From: a bacterium
GTDB lineage: Bacteria > Bacillota > Bacilli > Lactobacillales > Streptococcaceae
Assembly (NCBI GenBank): GCA_905221035.1
Contig: CAJNBP010000003.1
Coordinates: 62,001 to 126,000 of the forward strand
Direction of reading: 5' to 3'
Length of the DNA stretch: 64,000 nt
Under the pieces are notes generated by a model that was not told where the DNA came from, ran no database searches, and saw only the letters and a list, made by a program, of their open reading frames with translations. Below, in pieces: positions 45,091-56,829 of the stretch. How positions within the stretch are numbered: position 1 is the first letter of the stretch; every line of letters starts with the position of its first letter. A program made the translations under genes and the position numbers.

Positions 45091-47457
45091 ATGGAATTTT
45101 ATTTTTCAGGAACCATTGAACGGATTATTTTTGAAAATCCCAGCAATTTTTATCGTATCCTCCTCCTAGAAATCGAAGATACGGACGCAGAGGATTTTGA
45201 TGATTTTGAAATCATTGTCACAGGAACCATGGCTGATGTAATTGAGGGCGAAGACTACACTTTTTGGGGGCAAATTGTCCAGCATTCCAAGTATGGGGAA
45301 CAACTGCAAATCAGCCGGTATGAACGCGCAAAACCAACTAGCAAAGGGCTGGTTAAATACTTCTCCAGTAGCCATTTCAAGGGAATTGGTCTCAAGACAG
45401 CTCAGAAAATCGTGGACACCTATGGTGACAATACCATTGACGAAATTCTACAACACCCAGAAAAGCTAGAAGGCATTGCAGGTCTCTCTGCCAAAAATCG
45501 CGAGGCTTTCGTCTCCACCCTCCGTCTCAACTACGGAACAGAGATGGTTTTAGCCAAACTTGCCAACTACGGCATTCCCAATAAACTAGCCTTTCAGATT
45601 CAAGACTTTTACAAAGAAGAAACACTTGATGTGGTTGAAAATTATCCCTACCAGCTGGTTGAGGATATCAAGGGCTTGGGCTTTACCATCGCTGACCAAC
45701 TAGCGGAAGAACTAGGCATCGAAAGTCAGGCTCCTGAACGCTTCCGTGCTGGTCTAGTTCACAGTCTTTTTCAGGCCTGTATGGAAACAGGGGATACCTA
45801 TGTTGAAGCACGAGATTTGCTGGAGCAAACCCTTACTCTCCTTGAGTCTTCCCGTCCCGTGGAACTGGATCCCAGCCAAGTAGCTCAAGAGCTCTCCTAC
45901 CTGATCGAAGAAGACAAGGTTCAGCAAATTGATACCAAAATCTTTGATAATAGTCTCTTTTTCGCAGAGGAAGGCATCCGCAGTCACTTGGTTCGTATCC
46001 TTGAAAAAGGAAAACAGAAGAGCCAGGATCTAGAAACCATTCAAAAACATATCTCTACCGTCGAGGAAGAACTAGGGATTGAGTATGATAGTATTCAAAA
46101 ACAGGCTATCTGTGATGCTATCCAGAACAAGGTCTTTATCCTTACAGGTGGTCCTGGTACTGGTAAGACAACTGTTATCAATGGGATTATCGCTGTTTAC
46201 GCCCTTTTAGAAGGACTTGACCTCAGGAAAAAAAGCAACTTGCCAATTCTTCTGGCTGCTCCAACCGGTCGAGCCGCTCGGCGCATGAATGAATTGACAG
46301 GCTTACCTAGCGCAACCATACACCGCCATTTGGGAATGACGGGAGACGACGATACCAGCCATCTGGAAGATTATCTGGATGCTGACTTTATCATCGTGGA
46401 TGAATTCTCCATGGTGGACACTTGGCTGGCCAATCAACTCTTCTCCAACATCTCTTCTAACAGTAAAATCCTCATCGTGGGTGACAGCGACCAGTTGCCT
46501 TCTGTCAGTCCTGGACAGGTTCTAGCTGATCTGCTTCATATTCCTTTGATTCCTCAGACTCGCTTGGAAAAAATTTACCGACAAAGTGAAGAATCAACCA
46601 TCGTCACCCTAGCTAGTCAGATTCGACAGGGTATCCTGCCAGCTGACTTTACCCAGAAAAAAGCAGACCGTTCCTACTTTGAAATTGCTAGCGGTCATAT
46701 TCCTGCCACCATTGAAAAAATCTTAGGCGCTGCCCTCAGAAGCGGCATCCCTGCCCGTGATATCCAAGTTCTGGCTCCCATGTACCGAGGGACGGCAGGG
46801 ATTGATGCCATCAACCAACTCATGCAAGACCTCCTTAACCCACCACAAAAAGACCAACTTAGTTTTGAAGCTCCCCAGTGTCACTATCGTAAGGGAGACA
46901 AGGTCATTCACTTGGTCAACGATGCTGAAATCAATGTCTTTAATGGAGATTTGGGAGCCATCACAGACCTGATCCCTGGTAAATATACCGAGTCGAAACA
47001 GGACGAAATTGTGATTGATTTTGATGGCAATGAAGTCTCATACCCACGTAACGAATGGTACAAGATTCGCCTCGCCTATGCCATGAGTATTCATAAATCT
47101 CAGGGAAGTGAGTTTCCTGTTGTCATCCTACCGATTACCAGTGCTAGCCGACGTATGCTGGAGAGAAATCTCATCTACACAGCCATTACACGTGCCAAAA
47201 GCAAGCTTATCTTACTAGGCGAATTACAGGCCTTCGACTATGCTACCCAGCATATCGGAACTGCCCGAAAAACCTATCTGATTGAACGATTCAGCGATTT
47301 AATTGAAAATGTTGAAGAAAATACACAAGATGTTTCCGAAACTGCCCCATCAACCGACTCTGAGCAATCCTACATCTTAACCGAAGAAAACTGGGACAGC
47401 ATTCCAGCCATGATTGGGATTACAGAAGCAGATCTCAAAGAGATTTTTGGAAAATAG
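45091..47457 (+). CDS. recD2: RecD2-type ATP-dependent DNA helicase
   Basis: SF1B 5'-3' helicase acting in repair and fork restart outside any RecBCD complex. The 788 residues show the long RecD2 N-terminal region with helix-hairpin-helix-like elements (FKGIGLKTAQKIVDTYG, IKGLGFTIADQLA), Walker A LTGGPGTGKTTVING (near 348), Walker B FIIVDEFSMVDTW and a C-terminal motif YAMSIHKSQGSEFPVV. AAGGA lies six bases before the ATG at 45091; the in-frame ATG at 45076 encodes that site and is rejected. Confidence 0.93.
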   Translation: MEFYFSGTIERIIFENPSNFYRILLLEIEDTDAEDFDDFEIIVTGTMADVIEGEDYTFWGQIVQHSKYGEQLQISRYERAKPTSKGLVKYFSSSHFKGIGLKTAQKIVDTYGDNTIDEILQHPEKLEGIAGLSAKNREAFVSTLRLNYGTEMVLAKLANYGIPNKLAFQIQDFYKEETLDVVENYPYQLVEDIKGLGFTIADQLAEELGIESQAPERFRAGLVHSLFQACMETGDTYVEARDLLEQTLTLLESSRPVELDPSQVAQELSYLIEEDKVQQIDTKIFDNSLFFAEEGIRSHLVRILEKGKQKSQDLETIQKHISTVEEELGIEYDSIQKQAICDAIQNKVFILTGGPGTGKTTVINGIIAVYALLEGLDLRKKSNLPILLAAPTGRAARRMNELTGLPSATIHRHLGMTGDDDTSHLEDYLDADFIIVDEFSMVDTWLANQLFSNISSNSKILIVGDSDQLPSVSPGQVLADLLHIPLIPQTRLEKIYRQSEESTIVTLASQIRQGILPADFTQKKADRSYFEIASGHIPATIEKILGAALRSGIPARDIQVLAPMYRGTAGIDAINQLMQDLLNPPQKDQLSFEAPQCHYRKGDKVIHLVNDAEINVFNGDLGAITDLIPGKYTESKQDEIVIDFDGNEVSYPRNEWYKIRLAYAMSIHKSQGSEFPVVILPITSASRRMLERNLIYTAITRAKSKLILLGELQAFDYATQHIGTARKTYLIERFSDLIENVEENTQDVSETAPSTDSEQSYILTEENWDSIPAMIGITEADLKEIFGK

Positions 47458-47467
47458 TGCACAAGAA

Positions 47468-47494
47468 AACCCACCAATTCAGGTGGGATTTTTG
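47468..47494. terminator. Terminator between recD2 and tig
   Basis: CCCACC and GGTGGG with a 6-nt loop, followed by T residues on the plus strand and preceded by A residues that would serve the minus-strand tig transcript. Confidence 0.7.
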
Positions 47495-47504
47495 TTTATT
47501 AAGA

Positions 47505-48788
47505 TTATTTAACTGTTGCTGTGCTTGTGATCAATTCAACAGCTTTTTTGATTGTGATATCGTGTTTCAACATATCAGCTGAAAGCAAGCTTTGTACTTG
47601 TGCAACTTCCATGTTGTAGTCTGTTGCCAATTGTTCAACTTCTTTTTGGATTTCTTCTTCTGAAGCGTCAAATCCTTCAGCTTTAGCAACTGCTTCGATA
47701 ACAAGGTTAGTCTTAGTACGTGACTCAGCTTCTGCTTGGTATTGATTGTGAAGGTCTTCTTGAGTAGTTCCAGTGATTTGGAAGTACATGTCAGGGTTGA
47801 TACCTTGACGTTGCAAGTTCCCAAGGAATTCATTAACTGAACGGTGAACTTCTTCGTGGATCATTTCTTCTGGAAGTTCTACGATTTCAGCGTTTTCTAC
47901 AGCTTTATCAATTGCTGCACCTTCAACGGCATCTTTGTAAGCTTCTTCTTTAGCAGCAGCCAATTCGTTGCGGTATTTTTCTTTCAATTCAGCAAGTGTT
48001 TCAACTTCTTCGTCGATGTCTTTTGCAAGCTCATCGTCAAGAGCTGGAACTTCTTTAGCTTTTACTTCGTGGATAGTTGTCACGAATTTAGCTTCTTTAC
48101 CTGCAAGGTCTTCTGCTTGGTAGTCTTCTGGGAATGTTACGATAACATCAACAGTTTCGCCAGCTGAGTGACCTACCAATTGGTCTTCGAAACCAGGGAT
48201 GAATTGACCTGAACCAAGTCCAAGTGAGAAGTTTTCACCTTTTCCGCCGTCAAATTCAACACCGTCAATAGAACCAACGAAGTCGATGACAACAGTGTCG
48301 CCGTTTTCAGCAGCAGCTTCTTTGATAACCAATTCAGCCAAGTTGTTGCGTTCGCGTTCGATACGCTCTTCAACGTCAGCGTCAGTTACTTCTTTTTCTA
48401 CATCAACTGATACTTCAAGGTTTTTGTAGTCACCCAATTTTACTTCAGGTTTTGTAACAACTTCAGCAGTGATAACCCAGTCTTGTCCTTTTTCCATTGA
48501 AGTTACATCAATTTTTGGTTGAGCAACCACTTCAAGACCAGCTTCTTTTACAGCTGCTTCATAAGCATTTGGCAAAAGAGCGTTCATAACGTCTTGGTAA
48601 AGTGACTCTTCACCAAATTTTTTGTCGAAGATAGGACGTGGAAGGTGACCTTTACGGAAACCTGGAACATTAAGAGATTTCTTCACTGAGTTGAAGACAC
48701 GGTCCAATTCTGGTTTGATTTGGTCTTGAGAGATAGTGAAAGTCAAGACACCACGGTTTGTTTCTTTGTTTTCAAATGATACAGACAT
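47505..48788 (-). CDS. tig: Trigger factor
   Basis: Ribosome-associated chaperone and prolyl isomerase. The 427 residues include the ribosome-docking signature in [14 protein letters not shown] (about 41-54), a central FKBP-type isomerase domain (about 150-245, [20 protein letters not shown]) and helical C-terminal arms. It is acidic overall. It has a strong promoter with an extended -10 (48826-48855) and is monocistronic. Confidence 0.97.
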   Translation of the reverse strand: MSVSFENKETNRGVLTFTISQDQIKPELDRVFNSVKKSLNVPGFRKGHLPRPIFDKKFGEESLYQDVMNALLPNAYEAAVKEAGLEVVAQPKIDVTSMEKGQDWVITAEVVTKPEVKLGDYKNLEVSVDVEKEVTDADVEERIERERNNLAELVIKEAAAENGDTVVIDFVGSIDGVEFDGGKGENFSLGLGSGQFIPGFEDQLVGHSAGETVDVIVTFPEDYQAEDLAGKEAKFVTTIHEVKAKEVPALDDELAKDIDEEVETLAELKEKYRNELAAAKEEAYKDAVEGAAIDKAVENAEIVELPEEMIHEEVHRSVNEFLGNLQRQGINPDMYFQITGTTQEDLHNQYQAEAESRTKTNLVIEAVAKAEGFDASEEEIQKEVEQLATDYNMEVAQVQSLLSADMLKHDITIKKAVELITSTATVK

Positions 48789-48825
48789 TCTGTCATTTCT
48801 CCTTAAAATTTTTTAAATACAGTCT

Positions 48826-48855
48826 ATTATAACATAAATGGACGACTTTTTTCAA
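48826..48855 (-). promoter_or_regulatory. tig promoter
   Basis: TTGAAA (48850-48855), 18-nt spacer, TATAAT (48826-48831) with TGT before the -10. Confidence 0.75.
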
Positions 48856-48964
48856 GTAATGACTGCGCTTTTCAATGATGGGGGAGGTACGGTTTCTTCT
48901 TGGTTTTCTTTAGGTTTCGAATATAATTTTATAAAAGATGTTTAGTGATGGCTGACTACAGTAA

Positions 48965-49006
48965 AAAACGAATCGCCCAAACATTCCTCGTTAGGCGATT
49001 CGTTTT
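48965..49006. terminator. Bidirectional terminator after the choline-binding protein gene
   Basis: AAAACGAATCGCC (48965-48977) and its reverse complement (48994-49006) form a 13-bp stem. It is 3 nt past the stop codon of the minus-strand gene. Confidence 0.85.
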
Positions 49007-49009
49007 GTA

Positions 49010-50203
49010 TTATTTAACCACAAGAACCTTGTAATATTCATACTTATTTGGCTGTGTAATCTTAATTTTTTGACCATAGAAACCATCGATTTCTTTGTCA
49101 CGATAATCTATAAATCTTGATGGCAAGCGTTTCATTTTAAGAATTTCACCAGATTGATCCGCATATGCTAGGATGTGCTGGTGAGTAGTGGTTGCTCCAT
49201 CATCAATTAATACAAAGTAACCTGTTTTGAGCTTACCTTGCTCATTTTCTAAATGGTATAGTTTATTGTTATTGATTGTAAATCTGGTACCTCCAAGACG
49301 AAGTCGTGCACCTGGATTTTCTAAATAGACATCATTGCCAACTTTTTTAATCTCTGAATAGGTGGTCATTTCTGGTAAATTTGTTACGCGACGACCATCT
49401 GCCCCAAAGTAATACCTGTTTGGTAAGTTTTGAAAATTCTTTATAACAGCTTTAGGATCAATTTCCTGTCCTTGATCTTTATTATCTATTAAAGCTAACG
49501 TCGTATTGGAAACGTGATCCCCATATTTATTAGAAAACTTTTTAAACTCTGGTTTGATATACCAGGCATTCTTTTCAACAATGACTCCATCTTTTGTATA
49601 AATAAGGTGATAATCATAAGCATCAGACAAAGTAACAATATTTGTGATAATTGTATCATCCGCTTGAGATTGTTCAACCTGACTTGGGAGTTTGGTTAAC
49701 AGATATCCATCCTTACCAATTACATAACTTTCCCCATCACTGGCTGGGACAGCTCTATCTGCGACCATAGCACCTGATTTTTCAAAGTAAGACCATTTAC
49801 CATTTGGAGTCGCCCATCCTGTTGCCATAGCGCCACTGCCTTTGAGGTAATACCATGTAGATCCTTCTTTGTACCAACCTGTACGCATAGCGCCACTATC
49901 TGCTAGGGAGTACCATGTGTTGCCTTCCTTGTACCAGCCAGTACGCATAGCGCCACTATCTGCTAGGGAGTACCATGTATTCCCATCTTTGAGCCAGCCT
50001 GTCTGCATTTTACCAGTGCTGTCGAAGTGATACCATGAGCCAGCATTTTGTACCCATTTATCCTTAGCTAGACTGCCATCTTGTGAAAGATTCCAGTCAG
50101 CACCATTTTTAACCCAAGTATCTGCAGCTTGTGCTTGATTGATTGACAAAAGCAGACCAGCACCTGCAAGCAAACCAAGTGTGAGTAATTTAGATTTTTT
50201 CAT
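49010..50203 (-). CDS. Choline-binding surface protein with uncharacterised C-terminal domain
   Basis: A 397-residue secreted protein. A signal peptide (MKKSKLLTLGLLAGAGLLLS..., cleavage likely after AQA near 27) is followed by about six choline-binding repeats (pattern GW-aromatic-GAM, about 30-165) that would hold it on phosphocholine teichoic acid. The C-terminal 220 residues have no family I recognise; they contain YYFGADGRRVTNLPEMTTY and HQHILAYADQSGEILKM. Two adjacent repeats are nearly identical at DNA level (49861-49980). The start at 50203 is chosen because GGAGG lies 8 bases before it; an upstream GTG (50218) and ATG overlap that site. It sits where pneumococcus carries CbpF/CbpG-type genes, but I do not claim orthology. 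Confidence 0.82.
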   Translation of the reverse strand: MKKSKLLTLGLLAGAGLLLSINQAQAADTWVKNGADWNLSQDGSLAKDKWVQNAGSWYHFDSTGKMQTGWLKDGNTWYSLADSGAMRTGWYKEGNTWYSLADSGAMRTGWYKEGSTWYYLKGSGAMATGWATPNGKWSYFEKSGAMVADRAVPASDGESYVIGKDGYLLTKLPSQVEQSQADDTIITNIVTLSDAYDYHLIYTKDGVIVEKNAWYIKPEFKKFSNKYGDHVSNTTLALIDNKDQGQEIDPKAVIKNFQNLPNRYYFGADGRRVTNLPEMTTYSEIKKVGNDVYLENPGARLRLGGTRFTINNNKLYHLENEQGKLKTGYFVLIDDGATTTHQHILAYADQSGEILKMKRLPSRFIDYRDKEIDGFYGQKIKITQPNKYEYYKVLVVK

Positions 50204-50290
50204 AGCCATTTCCTCCACGAATTGAAACTGAGAGATAGAGTTAGTTTAACCATCTTTTTATAACACTCTTAAAGAGATGAAATAAAGTCC

Positions 50291-51196
50291 TTATTCCCAA
50301 TATCTTCTACTGACTGAATATGGCATAGCAGATGAGTTAGCATATGACGCCATTTGTTTTTCATCAGGTTCATTCACAATTCGGCCATTTCCGACATAAA
50401 TACCTACATGATCGTTTGTTTTATTATAACTATAAAACATTAAATCACCAATTTCTTCACTACCATGAGATACATAACTTCCACCTACAGCTTGCTCGTA
50501 AGAAGTTCTCCTAATATAAATATCAAAGCAGGCATGAATTGCTTGAGTGAATCCAGAACAATCAGCACCGATACTCTTATTTAATGTAGCTGCTCCATAT
50601 TGATAAGGTAATGAACCTATAAAGGTTTCTGCATATTCAGCAATTGCCTGCCCCTTATTTTCTACGCAAACACCGTTAGATCTGAAGAAATAAGGTTTCC
50701 CATTAACTCTATTATAATCAGTTAGCATGGAACCGTCATTTGAAAGATAGTACCAATTACCATCTGGGTTAATCCACTCATTTGATTTCATCCAACCTTG
50801 ATCATCAAAATAATACCATTTCTCATCTAACAATTCCCAATGTTTAGCATACCCACCTGAAGTATATTTGAACCACCAGCGGCCATCTGTTATCATCCAG
50901 GTTCCTTTACCATCTCTATTTTGATTAAATGCTATTTTTTCTTGATTGCCTTCTACTTGCGTTAATTCTCTAGGAGAAAATCCTACCAACTTAACTTGTT
51001 CTGCATCTTCAACCTTAATTTTACCTTCTTTAACAAGTTGATCAATTGCTTCTTTCTCGCTTGCATACTGTGAAGTTGTTTGTGATGTAGTCACTTTAGT
51101 GGTAGACGTTGTAGTTTCTGCACTAACTACATAAGTAGTTGATAACAAAGCTCCTGAAGTAAGTAATAAAGCTGCATAAGTAATATATTTTTTCAT
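50291..51196 (-). CDS. Choline-binding NlpC/P60 peptidoglycan hydrolase
   Basis: A 301-residue secreted protein in three parts: signal peptide (about 1-26, cleaved after VSA), three to four choline-binding-type repeats in the middle (about 85-175, e.g. DGNWYYLSNDGSM), and a C-terminal NlpC/P60 cysteine peptidase domain (about 180-301). The catalytic Cys is in GADCSGFTQA (near 210) and the His in NDHVGIYVGNGRIV (near 262). Such domains cut stem peptides of peptidoglycan. It has its own promoter (51338-51366). The middle anchor with C-terminal catalytic domain differs from LytA-like proteins, where repeats are C-terminal. Confidence 0.87.
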   Translation of the reverse strand: MKKYITYAALLLTSGALLSTTYVVSAETTTSTTKVTTSQTTSQYASEKEAIDQLVKEGKIKVEDAEQVKLVGFSPRELTQVEGNQEKIAFNQNRDGKGTWMITDGRWWFKYTSGGYAKHWELLDEKWYYFDDQGWMKSNEWINPDGNWYYLSNDGSMLTDYNRVNGKPYFFRSNGVCVENKGQAIAEYAETFIGSLPYQYGAATLNKSIGADCSGFTQAIHACFDIYIRRTSYEQAVGGSYVSHGSEEIGDLMFYSYNKTNDHVGIYVGNGRIVNEPDEKQMASYANSSAMPYSVSRRYWE

Positions 51197-51337
51197 GACA
51201 AAAATCCTTTCTTCAAAGTTCCTTAACGCTCTAGTGACCTTATTTTAATAATTTACGAGGACATGATTTTAACCTCCTTTTGAGTTTATATCAATCTTTT
51301 TTATAGTCAGTATATTATTTTATCTATTTATAACTCT

Positions 51338-51366
51338 ATTCTACTCCCCTATAAAATGAATGTCAA
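51338..51366 (-). promoter_or_regulatory. Promoter of the NlpC/P60 hydrolase gene
   Basis: TTGACA (51361-51366), 17-nt spacer, TAGAAT (51338-51343), giving a leader of about 130 nt. The rest of the 51197-51475 gap shows no other feature I can support. Confidence 0.7.
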
Positions 51367-51475
51367 CAAATAACATAAAAATATTGTGAAAAAATTATTT
51401 TATCACGCTAGAGGTGCTTACTCACTTCTTTGATACTAAATCAAGTCATTTCTCCAGCATTATTTTATATAACTA

Positions 51476-52108
51476 CTAAAACTCTTCATGCCCCACCAAG
51501 TGGTGCTGAAAGGCATAGACTGCCGCCTGGGTGCGATCGCTAACCTCAAGTTTGGCAAGAATGTTAGACACATGGGTTTTGACCGTCTTGAGAGAGATAA
51601 AAAGTTCATCAGCGATGCGCTGATTTTCATATCCCTTGGCAATCAGTTGGAGAACATCTCGCTCACGCGCAGTCAATTCTTCATGAAGTTCCATATGATT
51701 GCGGTGGTATTCGACCTTCTTGCTGACCTCTTGTTCAATAGCCAGCTCGCCAGCAGCCACCTTACGGACAGCATGGAGCAATTCGTCTGCACTAGAAGTC
51801 TTGAGCATATAGCCTTTGGCCCCAGCATTCAAAACCGGCATTATTTTTTCATTGTCCAAGTAAGAAGTCACAATCAAAATCTTGGCTTCAGGCCATTCTT
51901 TAAGGATGGCTAAGGTCGCGTCAATCCCATTCATCTCAGGCATAACAATATCCATGACAATGACATCTGGACGTAATTCCAAGGCCAAGTCAATACCTTG
52001 AGACCCGTTTGCCGCCTCCCCCACAACTTCTACATCGTCTTGAAGGTCAAAGTAGCTTTTCAACCCCAATCGGACCATTTCATGGTCATCTACCAGTAAA
52101 ATTTTCAT
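51476..52108 (-). CDS. liaR: Response regulator LiaR (NarL/LuxR family)
   Basis: DNA-binding partner of LiaS in the cell-envelope stress system. The 210 residues hold a receiver domain with phospho-acceptor Asp53 (VIVMDIVMPEMNG) and Lys near 103, then a LuxR-type helix-turn-helix (LTARERDVLQLIAKG, about 147-161, and LFISLKTVKTHVSNI). The ATG at 52108 has AAAGGAG before it; the open frame further upstream lies inside liaS. Third gene of liaFSR, overlapping nothing. No clear terminator follows. Confidence 0.93.
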   Translation of the reverse strand: MKILLVDDHEMVRLGLKSYFDLQDDVEVVGEAANGSQGIDLALELRPDVIVMDIVMPEMNGIDATLAILKEWPEAKILIVTSYLDNEKIMPVLNAGAKGYMLKTSSADELLHAVRKVAAGELAIEQEVSKKVEYHRNHMELHEELTARERDVLQLIAKGYENQRIADELFISLKTVKTHVSNILAKLEVSDRTQAAVYAFQHHLVGHEEF

Positions 52109-52121
52109 CTTTACTCCTTTA

Positions 52122-53117
52122 TCATTCCTTATCGAGCAGAGGAATACGGATATCAACTGCCAGCCCTTGCTTGGGAGCTGTTAATAACTGAACCGTCCCT
52201 GCCATATCTTCGACCCGCTCCTTAATATTGCGAAGTCCATAACTCAAGTCGTCAAAACTCCCCAGTTGGAAACCAATTCCATTATCCACCACCTTCAGTT
52301 GCAATTCCAGATCCGTCTGATAGAGATAGACATCCAAACAAGCGGCCTGGGCATGACGGAGGGTATTGCTGATTAACTCTTGCAGGATACGGAAGATATG
52401 CTCTTCAATCTTCTTGGGCAATTTAGACACATTCTGCTTGAGACTAACCTTGAGATCACTCTTGTCCTCAAGCTCTTTTAAAAGGATTTGAATCCCTTCA
52501 ACCAGACTCTTCTGCTCCAGTTCAACTGGTCGCAAGTGCAGGAGCAAGACCCGCAAATCCTTCTGGGCTGTTTCTAAAATGGCTGTAACACTCTGCAACT
52601 GGGTCTGCATCTTTTCTCTATCCAGTTTCAAAGCCTGCTGACTGACACCTGACAAAATCATGTGGGCCGCAAACAATTCCTGACTGACGGTATCATGCAA
52701 ATCTCGAGCAATCCGCTTCCGTTCTTTCTCGATGATTTCCTCTTCCTGAGCAAGGCTGTGATTTTCAGCTTTTTGAAGAGCTTCTGTCAAAAGGTTAAGT
52801 TTACCTGACAAGGACTTGAAACTGGCATCCAAATCTGGATCAGCAACCTGAACCACTTCTTTCCCTGCCAACAAACGCTTAAGATTGGCCTGCATTTTTC
52901 TTAGAGAAAGCTCTTCCACACCTCGCCAAAACAGGGCTAAGAGACAGGTCATGGACATACTGAATACCAACAACAAAAAGACAAATTTTTCTGTTTTTTC
53001 GACATCATGCAAGAAAATTGACCAGTCAAAATCAAGGATTTCTAGTAAGCTGTGGGAGAGAAATAAGACAAAGAGGACAGAGGTGATGGCAATGATTACA
53101 TAGGCTTGTTTTTTCAT
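52122..53117 (-). CDS. liaS: Sensor histidine kinase LiaS
   Basis: Membrane kinase of the intramembrane-sensing HPK7 type. The 331 residues start with two transmembrane helices (about 7-27 and 44-64) with only a short extracellular loop. The phospho-acceptor His lies in RKRIARDLHDTVSQEL (near 143) and the ATPase has ELISNTLRHA and VVDNGIGFQ. Its start overlaps the liaF stop by 4 bases. Works with LiaF as inhibitor and LiaR as output. Confidence 0.93.
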   Translation of the reverse strand: MKKQAYVIIAITSVLFVLFLSHSLLEILDFDWSIFLHDVEKTEKFVFLLLVFSMSMTCLLALFWRGVEELSLRKMQANLKRLLAGKEVVQVADPDLDASFKSLSGKLNLLTEALQKAENHSLAQEEEIIEKERKRIARDLHDTVSQELFAAHMILSGVSQQALKLDREKMQTQLQSVTAILETAQKDLRVLLLHLRPVELEQKSLVEGIQILLKELEDKSDLKVSLKQNVSKLPKKIEEHIFRILQELISNTLRHAQAACLDVYLYQTDLELQLKVVDNGIGFQLGSFDDLSYGLRNIKERVEDMAGTVQLLTAPKQGLAVDIRIPLLDKE

Positions 53118-53812
53118 CCTCTAACCACCTCAACATCGCCAATCATAGTGGTCAAGAGAATCTTGATGCTCTTGTTACTCTTGAGATAGTCTCTTGTTTC
53201 TTGATGATAGTGTTCATTACGTAGAGCTCTCTTTGGCTGATTAAAAAAAGTCAAATCCCCATAGAGACAGTTAACACTGAGACTGACTTCCACATCAACA
53301 GGCACAATGATTTTGGTTGTTCCTACCATCTTTCTGAGGATAATAACATTATCATGATTGGTTAGAATCACCCTCTCCAGATGAATGGTGTCCTTGCCCA
53401 TAAGACGAAAGAGATTGATATCATCAAACTGGCAAGTCTGGTAACTTGAAAAATGATGGAGATTCCCAAACCAACGATTTTTCTCCTTCTTAACCGTCAC
53501 CACCTCTTCAAACACCAAATTGGTCTGCTCCTTTTCTTGATTCATCATCGGATATAGAAGAAAGAGGCTGTATATAACCGCAACAAAAATAGCTAAAATC
53601 ACAAAAGGATTGAGCATGACGATGAAAAAGAAGAGAATGGTTGCCACCACCAAAAGAAGGTTATTTCCCTCTTTACCGGTGTAATAGCGAATCAAAAGCA
53701 AAAAGAGGAATAGAATTAGCAGAAAACGTGAAAAATGCTCTGAAACCATCAAAATCAGAGCTCCTGTCAAAAGACAGGCTTCGATAAATAAAAAGATTTT
53801 AAATTTTCTCAT
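53114..53812 (-). CDS. liaF: LiaF, inhibitor of the LiaSR system
   Basis: A 232-residue membrane protein with three to four N-terminal hydrophobic segments (about 5-85) and a C-terminal soluble beta domain (DUF2154-like) with GNLHHFSSYQTCQFDDINLFR and MIGDVEVVRG. LiaF keeps LiaS silent in the absence of wall stress. The ATG at 53812 has GAGG 8 bases before it; the frame is open upstream to 53857 without support. Possible extended -10 TGATAAAAT lies about 20 nt upstream of the start. Confidence 0.9.
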   Translation of the reverse strand: MRKFKIFLFIEACLLTGALILMVSEHFSRFLLILFLFLLLIRYYTGKEGNNLLLVVATILFFFIVMLNPFVILAIFVAVIYSLFLLYPMMNQEKEQTNLVFEEVVTVKKEKNRWFGNLHHFSSYQTCQFDDINLFRLMGKDTIHLERVILTNHDNVIILRKMVGTTKIIVPVDVEVSLSVNCLYGDLTFFNQPKRALRNEHYHQETRDYLKSNKSIKILLTTMIGDVEVVRG

Positions 53813-53873
53813 AGGTGCATCCTCTCCTTCTATTTTATCACACTTCAAAAAAGTCACCTCGGTCTGAAGATGG

Positions 53874-53899
53874 AAAAAAGGCGGTGGTTACGCCTTTTT
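53874..53899 (-). terminator. Terminator of the mevalonate operon
   Basis: AAAAAGGCG and CGCCTTTTT form a 9-bp stem with a 7-nt loop and U-tract, 3 nt beyond the fni stop. It separates the operon from liaFSR. Confidence 0.82.
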
Positions 53900-53902
53900 C
53901 AT

Positions 53903-55875
<1,973 letters not shown>

Positions 55876-55889
<14 letters not shown>

Positions 55890-56829
55890 CTTGGCTCAAA
55901 TCCTTTGTTTTTGACACAATCAAGCGATAACGTTGACTGAAGATTCCAGATAAATGCTCCAAGTCTTTCTCCTGACAGAGGACCTTGACATTGGGACCAG
56001 CATCCATGGTAAAGTAGCAGGCTTCTCCTTGCTGACGAAGCTGGCGGACAAAGTCCATAGCCTCATAAGATGCATCCGTCAGATAAGAAAAAGCTGGTGA
56101 TGCTGTTTTGGTCGTAGCGTGCATAGCCAGGGCATTTTCCTCCGTTAATTCCCCAACCTTGGCAAAATCATTTTCCTTGAGATAAACCAGCATATCCTGG
56201 TAGTCTTTCTCAGACTGGCGCACCCAGTCGTCAAAAGTCGTCGAAGTTTCCACACAGAGTTTCATCCCGTCGCGGCTAGAAATTGGTTTTTTCTTGTCCT
56301 CCAGCACCAACATAATCATAGCTAGTTTCAAGTCTGTCTCTACAGGGTAAATTTCCCCACTATCCTTATCCCAGGCACCTAGTGGCCCATAAAAACTCCG
56401 AGAGGACGACCCTGAGGCAAACTTAGCCTCCTGCGCCAACTGGCTCCGATTCAAACCAAGCTTGAAATAAGCATTACAAGCCTTGACCAGGGCGGACAAA
56501 CCGCTAGAACTTGAAGACAGGCCCGCTGCGGTAGGCATATTGTTTTGAGTTTCGATACGGACAAAACCTTCTCCAGCTGGACGGTAGCGGTCAATAATCT
56601 TACTCATCTTGGCATGCTCAACCTCATTTTGTAACTGACCATTGATATAAAATGCATCAGAAGTCGCATCCGTTGGTAAAAGCGACAAGGTCGTCTCCGT
56701 ATACATATTTTCCAAAGTCAGAGAGATACTGCTAGTGGCAGGTACCATCTCTTTTTCTTTTTTCTTTCCCCAATATTTGATAATAGCAATATTTGCGTAG
56801 GAACGTACTGTTACAGGCTCTCTATCCAT
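55876..56829 (-). CDS. mvaD: Diphosphomevalonate decarboxylase
   Basis: Makes isopentenyl diphosphate from diphosphomevalonate with ATP. The 317 residues begin VTVRSYANIAIIKYWGKKKE and have the phosphate loop PTAAGLSSSSSGLSALV (about 99-115), with SRSFYGPLGAW and the catalytic Asp region FTMDAGPNVKVL (Asp near 276). Overlaps mvk and mvaK2. Confidence 0.95.
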
